Shown here in pieces: positions 26,932 through 34,598 of a stretch of 64,000 nt of DNA. Made by a program: the position numbers and the translations under genes. Origin of the DNA: Rhizobium nepotum 39/7 (lineage in GTDB: Bacteria > Pseudomonadota > Alphaproteobacteria > Rhizobiales > Rhizobiaceae); assembly GCF_000949865.1 (NCBI RefSeq), contig NZ_JWJH01000019.1, positions 124,001 to 188,000 on the forward strand. The letters are read 5' to 3'. The notes beneath the pieces are model-generated. The model saw only the letters and a program-made list of their open reading frames with translations, ran no database searches and was not told the DNA's origin. Position 1 is the stretch's first letter, and every line of letters begins with the position of its first letter.

Positions 26932-27068
26932 CCGCTTGTTTCTTCTCCCCGAGGGGGAGAAGGTCGCGGCAGCGGGATGAGGGGGCGAGGGTAGAGATAT
27001 TCGGTGAGGGTGCCCCCTCATCCGACCCTTCGGGCCACCTTCTCCCCGGCGGGGAGAAGAAACAAGCG
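26932..27068. repeat. intergenic palindromic repeat, family A, copy A4
   Basis: The element starts CCGCTTGTTTCTTCTCCCC and ends with the near-perfect complement GGGGAGAAGAAACAAGCGG, giving ~19-bp terminal inverted repeats around ~100 bp that is also partly symmetric. It occupies the 280-bp gap between the ATPase and the response regulator. Confidence 0.88.
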
Positions 27069-27153
27069 GCCCTCACTCGGCCAATAAATTGGTGCTCTGC
27101 GCTCAAGCGGAAAATATATGTTGGCGAAACCCTACCACATCACGCGTTGCTAT

Positions 27154-28083
27154 TCACCCCTGATGCAGGATATGCGCGGCCTTGACGGCGGCGGAGGCGC
27201 GGTTTTCGACGCCGAGTTTCACATAGATCTGTTCCAGATGTTTGTTCACGGTTCTGGCGGAAAGGCCGAGAATATCGCCGATATCGCGGTTGGATTTGCC
27301 CTTGGCGATCCATAGCAGCACTTCCGATTCCCGCGTCGTCAGGGCGAAATGGCTTTTGAGCAGATGGTCGTCGGATTTCTCGTTGGCGGCGGTCAGGCGG
27401 AAGAGGTATTCGTCCGGCCCCATCGCGCCGAGGAAGGAGAGTTGCAGGGCGGGACGCCCGGCCTCTGTGATCGTCAGCGGCGCGTCACGGACGGCATCCA
27501 CCGACGCCCTGTCTGCAAGCCAGCCGGAAATATGGGCAACGACGATCTCCAGCCCATCATCGCGGCCGGTGGCGGCGTTGACCAGCCTCGTCGCCTGCGG
27601 TGTGGACCAGTGGATGGCGCCATTGGCGCGCACGGCGAGCAGGTGGCGGCCGGCGGCATCGAGCGCCACGCGGGCGCTCTGCGCCGAGCGGGCATTGGAG
27701 AGGTGAACGCGGATGCGGGCGCGCAGCTCATCGATATTGATCGGCTTGGTCAGATAATCCACGCCGCCGGATTCCAGCGCCCGCACTACATGTTCGGTCT
27801 CCGTCAGCCCGGTCATGAAAATCACCGGCACCTGCGCCACGGCCGCATTGGCCTTCAGGCGGCGGCAGGTCTCGAAACCGTCCATGGCCGGCATGACGGC
27901 GTCGAGCAGGATGATATCGGGGGTGATGCGTTCGGCAATGTTGAGTGCGGCCTGACCCGAGGTGGCGATCAGCGCCGAAAAGCCGGATTGCTCCAGCGCT
28001 TCGGTCAGGAAACCGAGCGTTTCGGGGCTGTCATCCACCAGCAATACGATGTCTCTCGGCAGTGCCGCACCTGGCCCGCTCAT
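27154..28083 (-). CDS. response regulator with LuxR-type DNA-binding domain
   Basis: In this 309-residue regulator, residues 10-125 are a receiver domain (VLLVDDSPETL, phospho-acceptor Asp61 in IILLDAVMPAMDGF, Lys in YLTKPINIDEL). Residues ~130-235 form a middle PAS-like region. The end is a LuxR/NarL helix-turn-helix (LTTRESEVLLWIAKGKSNRD, GLSARTVNKHLEQIYVKLGV). It overlaps the 3' end of the preceding hybrid kinase by 4 nt (ATGA), so it is very likely that kinase's partner. The arrangement resembles CrbS/CrbR-type transporter-kinase systems. Confidence 0.92.
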   Translation of the reverse strand: MSGPGAALPRDIVLLVDDSPETLGFLTEALEQSGFSALIATSGQAALNIAERITPDIILLDAVMPAMDGFETCRRLKANAAVAQVPVIFMTGLTETEHVVRALESGGVDYLTKPINIDELRARIRVHLSNARSAQSARVALDAAGRHLLAVRANGAIHWSTPQATRLVNAATGRDDGLEIVVAHISGWLADRASVDAVRDAPLTITEAGRPALQLSFLGAMGPDEYLFRLTAANEKSDDHLLKSHFALTTRESEVLLWIAKGKSNRDIGDILGLSARTVNKHLEQIYVKLGVENRASAAVKAAHILHQG

Positions 28084-31000
28084 GCCTTGCCGTCTCCCCT
28101 GTCGCTATCTTCAAACCGCTTGAGAAAATGGGCGTAACCGGCCAGATCGAAGGCCTGGACATAGGCGCCAAGCTCTTGCGTAAAGGGTAGGTTATCCGTG
28201 TTGCGGGCAAGATCGGCGAGTTTCGCCTCTATGCCGCGTATGTAGCCTATTTCGCCGAGCCGCTGCAAATCCTTGATATGAATTACGCCCGGATGGACGA
28301 TCTGCGCCGGTGGCTGCGGTGCGGGTGCCGGAGGCAGGTCCGTATCGTAAACCCATTTCAGGCCGAGATGAACGGCGAGCCTGTCGCAAAGCTGGCGGAT
28401 ATCGACCGGTTTGGCGATGGCGTCGTTGTGATTGTCTTCGCCAGCACTTCCACTCCCACTGGCAATAGCGCCGTCACCGATATTGGCGGAGAGCATGATG
28501 AGCGGGGCCGTCTGGCCGGCTTCGCGCAGCTTCGTCACGAGCTGCCAGCCGGTCATGCCGGGCATGGAAATATCGATGAGGAAGAGATCCGGCTTCACGC
28601 CTTCGATCAGGGTCAGGCATTCCGGTGCGCTCTGGGCGGTCAGCACCACGAAATCCAGCGGCACCAGCACCTGCCGCATCAACTCGCGGTGATCCTCATT
28701 GTCATCAACCACGACGATGGTGCGGCGCGGGCCGGAATAGGAACGGATGGTCTTTTCCAGCGCAGGCGCTGTGCTTGGCCGGTGAATGGCGGACAGCATG
28801 AGGCGGACGCGGAAGGTGGAACCCTCGTCCTTTTCGCTGGAGACCGAAATCTCGCCGCCGAGCGTATTGGTCAGAAGCCTTGTGATGGTGAGCCCGAGGC
28901 CGAGACCTGGCATGGGCCGCACGCTTTCGGCCTCGCCGCGCTGGAAGGGCTCGTAGATGCGGGGAAGGTCCTTCTCGGCGATGCCGCGCCCGGTGTCGGA
29001 CACGGTGAAGCTCGCGACCTGGCTGCGATAGGCGACATCGAAGGTGACGCTGCCTTCATCGGTAAACTTGATGGCGTTGGAAAGCAGGTTGACGAGTATC
29101 TGGCGCAGGCGCTTCTCGTCCGTGCGCACATATTGCGGCAAAGCGCGGGTGCGCTCATGGCGGAATTCCAGTCCCTTGGCCTGCGCCTGCGGGCGGAACA
29201 TGTCGACGATCTGGTCGAGGAAATCCTGAATGTTGATCTCGTTGGAATAGACCTGCAACCGGCCCGCCTCGATCTTGGAGATATCCAGAAGCCCGTCGAT
29301 CAGGCCGGAGAGATGGTCGGCGGAGCGGCGGATGACCTTGATGGCCGATTGCCGGGGCGGCGGAATGGTCTCGTCGCGTTCGAGGATCTGGGCGTAACCT
29401 AACACGGCATTGAGAGGGGTGCGCAATTCGTGGCTGAGGCCGACCACGTAACGGCTCTTGGCGCGGTTGGCGGCCTCGGCCGTTTCCTTGGCGTCCTGAA
29501 GGGCGGCGTCGGTCTTCTTGTGGGCCGCGATTTCTTTCAGGAGCAGCGTATTCTGGCGCGAGGATTCCTCTTCCGCCACCACCCGGCTGTCATGGGCAAG
29601 AACGAGGAACCAGCAGACGATGCCGGCGATGACCGCGAAGACGAAAAACACGACGAGGATGGTGCGGTTGACCACATCAGCGGTTTCCGGCGAGGCGGTG
29701 CCGACCTGATGGGCGATCAGCGCCAATATGCCGCCGATGGCGGTGACGGCAATCGCCGCCGCCATGCCGTAACGCCCGAGCCGGGTGGCGAGCTTCGCCA
29801 CCAGTTGATGGGGTAGGAAGGATTTCGCGACGGTCGCGACCTGATAATTCAGCTTCGCTTTCGGCTTGCACATGTCATGGCAGCGGCTGTCCAGCGAGCA
29901 GCAGAGCGAACAGATCGGCGCGGCATAGGCCGGGCACCATGCCATGTCCTCCGGTTCGAACGGGTGTTCGCAGATCGAGCAGGTGATGGCGCTCAGCTCG
30001 CGCCATTTCTGCCGCGGCTTGCGGGCCAGATAGAACTTGCCCTTCGTGCCCCAGGCGATCAGCGGCGAGGCGATGAAGGCGACGATGAGGGTCAGATAGG
30101 GTGCGAGCGAGGCGGCGAGTGCGCCGAAGGTGCCGAAATGCGCCATCAGCGCGATGGTGGCCGAAAGCGCCATGGAGCCGACGCCGACCGGATTGATATC
30201 GTAGAGATGGGCGCGTTTGAACTCGATGCCGGGTGGGGCAAGGCCTAACGGCTTGTTGATGAAAAGATCGGCGGAAATGGTGCAGAGCCACGCCATGGCG
30301 ATGATGGAGAAGATGCCGAGCGTTTCTTCCAGCAGGCGGTAGATGCCGAGTTCCATCAACAGCAGCGCGATCGCCACATTGAAGACCAGCCAGACGACGC
30401 GGCCGGGGTGGCTGTGGGTGAGGCGCGAGAAGAAGTTGGACCAGGCGAGCGAGCCCGCATAGGCGTTCATGACGTTGATCTTCAGCTGCGACACGACCAC
30501 GAAGGCGACCATCAGCAGCATGGCGGCCGTGTGGTTGGGGATCATGTAGCCGAAGGCGGTCAGATACATCTGGGCCGGATCGGCGGCGCGGTCCACGGAA
30601 ACGCCGGAACTGAAGGTCAGCACCACCAGGAAGGAGCCGGCCAGAAGCTTCGGCACGCCGACGACGACCCAGCCCGCACCCGCCAGAAAGACGGCGATGC
30701 GGTGGCGAAGCCTGCTCTGGCCTTCGGCGGGCAGGAAGCGCAGGAAGTCCACCTGTTCGCCGATCTGCGACATCAGCGCGAGGATGACGGCGGAAGCCGC
30801 GCCGAACTCGACCAGATTGAAATCCGCCAGGGTGCCGGGTGGGCCGGAGGCATGATGAATGCCGGCAAAGGCCCGCCAGAGATCATATTTTTCCCAGTCC
30901 ATCAAAGCGATGAAGATGAAGGGCAGCACGTTCAGAACGATCCAGAAGGGCTGGGTGATGATCTGGAAGCGGCTGATGAGGCGCACGCCATGGGTGACGA

Positions 31001-31487
31001 GCGGAATGACCATGACGGCGGAAATGATGTAGCCGATCCACAGGGGAATGCCGAGTGCCAGTTCCAGCGCGCCGGACATGATCGACGCCTCGATGGCGAA
31101 AAGCATGAAGGTGAAGGAGGCGTAGATCAACGAGGTGATGGTGGAGCCGATGTAACCGAAACTTGCGCCGCGCGTCAGAAGATCGATGTCGACGCCATGG
31201 CGAATGGCATAGCGGCTGATCGGCAGGCCGACGGCAAGCATGGCGACGGCCGCGACGATGATGGCGTAAAAGGCGTTGGTGGTGCCGTAGGACAGCGTGA
31301 TCGCGCCGCCGATGGCTTCCAGCGCCAGAAAGGAAATCGCGCCGATGGCGGTGTGGGAAATGCGGTTCGACGAAAATTGCCGGGCGCTTTTGGCGGTGAA
31401 GCGCAGCGCATAATCTTCCAGCGTCTGGTTGGCGACCCAGCGGTTATATTCGCGCCTGACGGGGATGATGCGTTGCCGTGCGGCCAT
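28080..31487 (-). CDS. hybrid histidine kinase fused to an NCS1-like permease
   Basis: This ~1135-residue protein has five parts. Residues 1-~480 form a ~12-helix permease of the NCS1 (purine/cytosine/allantoin) type (LTRGASFGYIGSTITSLIYA, QLKINVMNAYAGSLAWSNFF). A cytoplasmic cluster of eight cysteines follows (C503, 506, 518, 526, 529, 530, 536, 540). Two more helices (~575-640) come next. The kinase core has H686 in GLSHELRTPLNAVLGY, LVNLLSNAIKFTDEG, DTGRGIAEKDLP and GLGLGLTITRLL. A receiver has Asp972 in FLIDISMPGMTGWQL. A helical tail of ~70 residues ends it. The ATG at 31487 is chosen; an ATG at 31556 would overlap the SDR gene. It probably senses or imports a small solute; ligand unknown. 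Confidence 0.88.
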   Translation of the reverse strand: MAARQRIIPVRREYNRWVANQTLEDYALRFTAKSARQFSSNRISHTAIGAISFLALEAIGGAITLSYGTTNAFYAIIVAAVAMLAVGLPISRYAIRHGVDIDLLTRGASFGYIGSTITSLIYASFTFMLFAIEASIMSGALELALGIPLWIGYIISAVMVIPLVTHGVRLISRFQIITQPFWIVLNVLPFIFIALMDWEKYDLWRAFAGIHHASGPPGTLADFNLVEFGAASAVILALMSQIGEQVDFLRFLPAEGQSRLRHRIAVFLAGAGWVVVGVPKLLAGSFLVVLTFSSGVSVDRAADPAQMYLTAFGYMIPNHTAAMLLMVAFVVVSQLKINVMNAYAGSLAWSNFFSRLTHSHPGRVVWLVFNVAIALLLMELGIYRLLEETLGIFSIIAMAWLCTISADLFINKPLGLAPPGIEFKRAHLYDINPVGVGSMALSATIALMAHFGTFGALAASLAPYLTLIVAFIASPLIAWGTKGKFYLARKPRQKWRELSAITCSICEHPFEPEDMAWCPAYAAPICSLCCSLDSRCHDMCKPKAKLNYQVATVAKSFLPHQLVAKLATRLGRYGMAAAIAVTAIGGILALIAHQVGTASPETADVVNRTILVVFFVFAVIAGIVCWFLVLAHDSRVVAEEESSRQNTLLLKEIAAHKKTDAALQDAKETAEAANRAKSRYVVGLSHELRTPLNAVLGYAQILERDETIPPPRQSAIKVIRRSADHLSGLIDGLLDISKIEAGRLQVYSNEINIQDFLDQIVDMFRPQAQAKGLEFRHERTRALPQYVRTDEKRLRQILVNLLSNAIKFTDEGSVTFDVAYRSQVASFTVSDTGRGIAEKDLPRIYEPFQRGEAESVRPMPGLGLGLTITRLLTNTLGGEISVSSEKDEGSTFRVRLMLSAIHRPSTAPALEKTIRSYSGPRRTIVVVDDNEDHRELMRQVLVPLDFVVLTAQSAPECLTLIEGVKPDLFLIDISMPGMTGWQLVTKLREAGQTAPLIMLSANIGDGAIASGSGSAGEDNHNDAIAKPVDIRQLCDRLAVHLGLKWVYDTDLPPAPAPQPPAQIVHPGVIHIKDLQRLGEIGYIRGIEAKLADLARNTDNLPFTQELGAYVQAFDLAGYAHFLKRFEDSDRGDGKA

Positions 31488-31530
31488 GCCTAATATCCAG
31501 CGCCTTTCCGCAAAGTGGGTCCCGTTATCC

Positions 31531-32301
31531 TCATAGCCGCACCGACATGCCGCCATCCACCGTCAGCACATGACCGTTGACGAAGGAGGCCGCGTCGCTG
31601 GCCAGGAACAGGGCCGCGCCGGCGATTTCATCCGGCCTGCCCCAGCGCTCCAGCGGCACGCGCAGCTTTGCAAAAGCGACCATCTCAGGGTTTTCGGAAA
31701 GGGCGGCGTTGGTTTCCGTGGCGAACATGCCGGGGGCGATTGCGTTGCTGGTGATGCCACGCGCGCCATATTCCACGGCGATGGCGCGCATCAGCCCGGT
31801 CAGCCCCTGTTTGGCAACGGGATAGATCGCATCGCCCGGGCGGACGATATGGCCGAGAATGGAGGTGATGGTGATGATGCGGCCGTAGCCGTTGGTGTTC
31901 ATCGCTTCAGCCGCGTCGCGCGACAGCGAGATGGAGGAGGTGAGGTCGGTACGGATAAGGTCCAGCACGTCCTCGTCATTAAATTCGGCAAGCGGGCGGC
32001 GGTCGCGCGCGCCGACATTGTTGACGAGAATGTCGAGATGGCCGAACTCGTCCATGATGCGGCGGATAAGGGCGCTTCCAGCGGCGGTATCGGCGATATC
32101 GAAGGCCGCATAATCGGCCTTTCCACCCGCTTGCCGAAGAATGCCGACCGCCTGTTCCAGCGTCTGTGCATTACGGCCGGTCAGCCACACATGGGCGCCA
32201 GCTTCGGCAAAGGCGCTGGCGATTTCGAAACCGAGGCCGCGGCCGCTGCCGGTGATGACGGCGATGCGGTTTTCGAGAGAGAACTTGTCGAGAATGCCCA
32301 T
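31531..32301 (-). CDS. short-chain dehydrogenase/reductase (gluconate 5-dehydrogenase-like)
   Basis: This 256-residue NAD(P)-dependent oxidoreductase has the cofactor motif TGSGRGLGFEIA (TGxxxGxG), NNVGARDRR (NNAG-type), the catalytic Ser in ITSILGHIV and YPVAKQG (YxxxK). The C-terminus LTVDGGMSVRL is standard. It resembles sugar-acid dehydrogenases of the gluconate 5-dehydrogenase group. It lies directly upstream of the permease-kinase gene, 43 nt away, so they may be co-transcribed and its substrate may relate to the signal sensed. Confidence 0.88.
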   Translation of the reverse strand: MGILDKFSLENRIAVITGSGRGLGFEIASAFAEAGAHVWLTGRNAQTLEQAVGILRQAGGKADYAAFDIADTAAGSALIRRIMDEFGHLDILVNNVGARDRRPLAEFNDEDVLDLIRTDLTSSISLSRDAAEAMNTNGYGRIITITSILGHIVRPGDAIYPVAKQGLTGLMRAIAVEYGARGITSNAIAPGMFATETNAALSENPEMVAFAKLRVPLERWGRPDEIAGAALFLASDAASFVNGHVLTVDGGMSVRL

Positions 32302-32473
32302 CGCTCACCTTTTTGCTTCAGAGCATCGGATCGAAAAGCGCGTAGCGGTTTTCGCAAAAGCCGATGCGGTTGCTCAAAGCCACGCAACATTTGAATTTGC
32401 GCATAGGGAAGACTATGCCGCGCTGGGCAGATGGCGAAAGGTCACCTGTCCGGTCCGGTGGTTCGGTGGACAC

Positions 32474-32507
32474 AAAAATGGCGTCGCCCGGCTCGGGGCG
32501 ACGCCAT
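32474..32507 (-). terminator. terminator of glnII
   Basis: On the minus strand ATGGCGTCGCCC and GGGCGACGCCAT form a 12-bp perfect stem, followed by TTTTG. It lies 12 nt after the glnII stop. Confidence 0.9.
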
Positions 32508-32518
32508 GTCTTGGTTTA

Positions 32519-33553
32519 TCAGGCAGCAGCCGACTTTGCGAGCGGCACTTCTGCAATCGTCTTCAGAACGACGGAAGCGATCTGGTAAGGGCAGCCCTGC
32601 GAATTCGGACGGCGGTCTTCGAGGTAACCACGGTAACCGTTGTTGACGAAGGAGTGCGGAACGCGGATCGAAGCGCCACGGTCGGCAACGCCGTAGGAGA
32701 ACTTGTTCCACGGAGCGGTTTCGTGCTTGCCGGTCAGGCGCAGATGGTTGTCCGGACCGTAAACGTCGATGTGCTCCTGCCAGTTCTTGGCGAAAGCGGC
32801 CATGAGGGCTTCGAAATATTCCTTACCGCCAACTTCACGCAGGAACTTGGTGGAGAAGTTGCAATGCATGCCGGAGCCGTTCCAGTCGGTATCGCCGAGC
32901 GGCTTGCAATGGAATTCGACGTCGATGCCGTACTGTTCGCAAAGGCGTACCAGCAGGTAGCGGGCGATCCAGATCTGGTCGGCGGCGCGCTTGGAGCCCT
33001 TGCCGAATACCTGGAATTCCCACTGACCCTTGGCCACTTCGGCGTTGATGCCTTCGTGGTTGATGCCTGCTTCGAGGCAGAGGTCGAGATGTTCTTCAAC
33101 GATTTCGCGGGCAACCGAGCCGACGTTCTTGAAGCCGACGCCGGTGTAATACGGACCCTGGGGAGCCGGGTAACCCTGCTCGGGGAAGCCGAGCGGACGG
33201 CCGTCCTGGTAGAAGAAATATTCCTGTTCGAAACCGAACCATGCGTCCTCGTCGTCGAGGATGGTCGCGCGGCTGTTCGATGCATGCGGGGTGACGCCGT
33301 CAGGCATCATGACTTCGCACATGACGAGCACGCCGTTGGTGCGGGCCGGATCGGGATAGATCGCAACGGGCTTCAGCACGCAATCCGACGAGTGGCCTTC
33401 GGCCTGCTGGGTGGACGAGCCATCAAAACCCCAAAGCGGCAGCTGCTCGAGCGTCGGGAATTCGTCGAATTCCTTGACCTGTGTCTTGCCGCGCAGGTTA
33501 GGGACCGGCTTATAACCGTCAAGCCAGATGTACTCGAGTTTGAACTTAGTCAT
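32519..33553 (-). CDS. glnII: glutamine synthetase II (eukaryote-type)
   Basis: GlnII makes glutamine from glutamate, ammonia and ATP. It is the octameric eukaryote-like form found besides GlnA in rhizobia. The 344 residues show LEYIWLDGYKPVPNLRGKTQ, GFDGSSTQQAEGHSSDC, the metal/ATP segments GQWEFQVFGKG and NGSGMHCNFSTKFLR, NKFSYGVADRGASIRVP and YLEDRRPNSQGCPYQ. The ATG at 33553 follows GAGAGG 6 nt upstream. A sigma-54-type promoter at 33648-33663 indicates nitrogen control, as known for rhizobial glnII. Confidence 0.97.
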   Translation of the reverse strand: MTKFKLEYIWLDGYKPVPNLRGKTQVKEFDEFPTLEQLPLWGFDGSSTQQAEGHSSDCVLKPVAIYPDPARTNGVLVMCEVMMPDGVTPHASNSRATILDDEDAWFGFEQEYFFYQDGRPLGFPEQGYPAPQGPYYTGVGFKNVGSVAREIVEEHLDLCLEAGINHEGINAEVAKGQWEFQVFGKGSKRAADQIWIARYLLVRLCEQYGIDVEFHCKPLGDTDWNGSGMHCNFSTKFLREVGGKEYFEALMAAFAKNWQEHIDVYGPDNHLRLTGKHETAPWNKFSYGVADRGASIRVPHSFVNNGYRGYLEDRRPNSQGCPYQIASVVLKTIAEVPLAKSAAA

Positions 33554-34042
33554 TACGAACCTCTCATAGGTAAAGATGCGAAGCCTTGAGGCCCCGGTGG
33601 CTTTCGCCGCCGGAAGCGCTTTCGCGTTCAAGGGCTGACGGGTTAGATGCATGCCGCGTGCCAGATTGGCGATGTTTTGCGAATTCTTCGAAAAATCTTT
33701 CAGGCGCGCGTGAGGCCAATGGGGCCGATATGGCCGTCGTCCACTCGTGCTGCGCTGCGGCAGACAAATCGAACCCCAATGTTTCGTCAGTGATTCCTAA
33801 CAGATAGCGGGTAGCATCGCCTAAAATGCCCTGTTGCGGTGCAATGTTTTCGATTGCGAGCGACGGATCGGCATTTGCCCCAAAAACCGGCGCTTCCGGA
33901 ATGGTTTTCCTTGCCGAACGACCATTTAATGCCTATATTTTTTGCAACGTGATTTTTTTTTAATCAGATGGAGCGAATCCGATCTTTGCGGGTTTGCTTC
34001 AAGACCAAAGTGCTTCGATGCAAACAAAGTGAGATGTTCGAT
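33554..34042. other. 489-bp divergent region glnII / DUF2735
   Basis: No gene is seen. It holds the glnII sigma-54 promoter and 5' leader of ~85 nt. A GGTGCA half-word at 33839-33844 could be part of an NtrC site, but I see no full dyad. The right part (33900-33965) is rich in T runs. Confidence 0.5.
33648..33663 (-). promoter_or_regulatory. sigma-54 (-24/-12) promoter of glnII
   Basis: The minus strand reads TGGCACG-CGGC-ATGCA. It matches TGGCACG-RNNN-TTGCW at 11 of 13 defined positions, with both invariant GG and GC doublets and the exact spacing. The expected start would be ~85 nt before the glnII ATG. Confidence 0.75.
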
Positions 34043-34231
34043 ATGGCAACTGGCTTTCATCGCGAAACGGCAACGATCTACCAATTCCCGGTCGGCGGGC
34101 GCGCTGGCGTTCCCAAGTTCCGCAAGAGCGATCTCGAGGAACAGGCGAAAGCGCCGCATATCGACTTTGGCTCCTGGTATCACGACGACGCGATCCGTGA
34201 CGAAGATCGGGACGACAAGCCTCACGCTTGA
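34043..34231 (+). CDS. small DUF2735 protein next to glnII
   Basis: This 62-residue soluble protein (MATGFHRETATIYQFPVGGR, ending FGSWYHDDAIRDEDRDDKPH) matches DUF2735, a family commonly found beside glnII in Rhizobiales. Function unknown; a role in nitrogen control is plausible from context. The ATG at 34043 is preferred, with GAG 9 nt upstream. An ATG at 34034 is also in frame. Confidence 0.8.
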   Translation: MATGFHRETATIYQFPVGGRAGVPKFRKSDLEEQAKAPHIDFGSWYHDDAIRDEDRDDKPHA

Positions 34232-34242
34232 TATGAGACGTT

Positions 34243-34383
34243 GCCGCTTATTTCTTCTCCCCGCCGGGGAGAAGATGCCCCGAAGGGGTAGATGAGGGGG
34301 CAACCTCTCAGTCTATATCTAACCTCGCCCCCTCATCCCGCTGCCGCGACCTTCTCCCCGGCGGGGAGAAGAAACAAGCGGCG
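34243..34383. repeat. intergenic palindromic repeat, family A, copy A5
   Basis: It starts GCCGCTTATTTCTTCTCCCC and ends CGGGGAGAAGAAACAAGCGG, so the termini are near-perfect inverted repeats. The left inner part differs from A2/A4 (ATGCCCCGAAGGGGTAGATG), whereas the right half is the shared CCTCATCCCGCTGCCGCGAC. It lies between DUF2735 and urtA. Confidence 0.88.
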
Positions 34384-34484
34384 CTCCCTTGCTCCACGGG
34401 CAAGCGTTGATTGGAGCGAGAATGTGTTTTCATTCTTTCGCGCTCCCCCCAAATCTCCCCTTCTGCACCTTTCGCCACCCCGCC

Positions 34485-34504
34485 TACGTCAATTGACGTA
34501 TACG
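34485..34504. promoter_or_regulatory. 16-bp palindrome upstream of urtA
   Basis: TACGTCAATTGACGTA (34485-34500) is a perfect palindrome. It overlaps a second one, CGTATACG (34497-34504). It lies ~100 bp before the urtA start codon, a good position for a dimeric regulator. Confidence 0.5.
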
Positions 34505-34538
34505 GTTTCTCACCCACGAGATCGATAGTCCCTTCCAG

Positions 34539-34575
34539 CAGCGGTCAACGATACCGCTGAGGCCCGACGAGGGCT
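34539..34575 (+). ncRNA. two tandem hairpins with ACGA loops before urtA (guanidine-II-like?)
   Basis: Hairpin 1 is CAGCGGT-CAACGAT-ACCGCTG (34539-34559) and hairpin 2 is GGCCC-GACGA-GGGCT (34561-34575). Both loops contain ACGA, and AAGGAGAGG follows at 34580. The guanidine-II (mini-ykkC) riboswitch is two hairpins with ACGR loops just before a ribosome site. Against this, the linker is one base, shorter than usual, and the closing pairs differ from the family members I remember. Confidence 0.35.
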
Positions 34576-34598
34576 AAACAAGGAGAGGGGTTCTTCCG

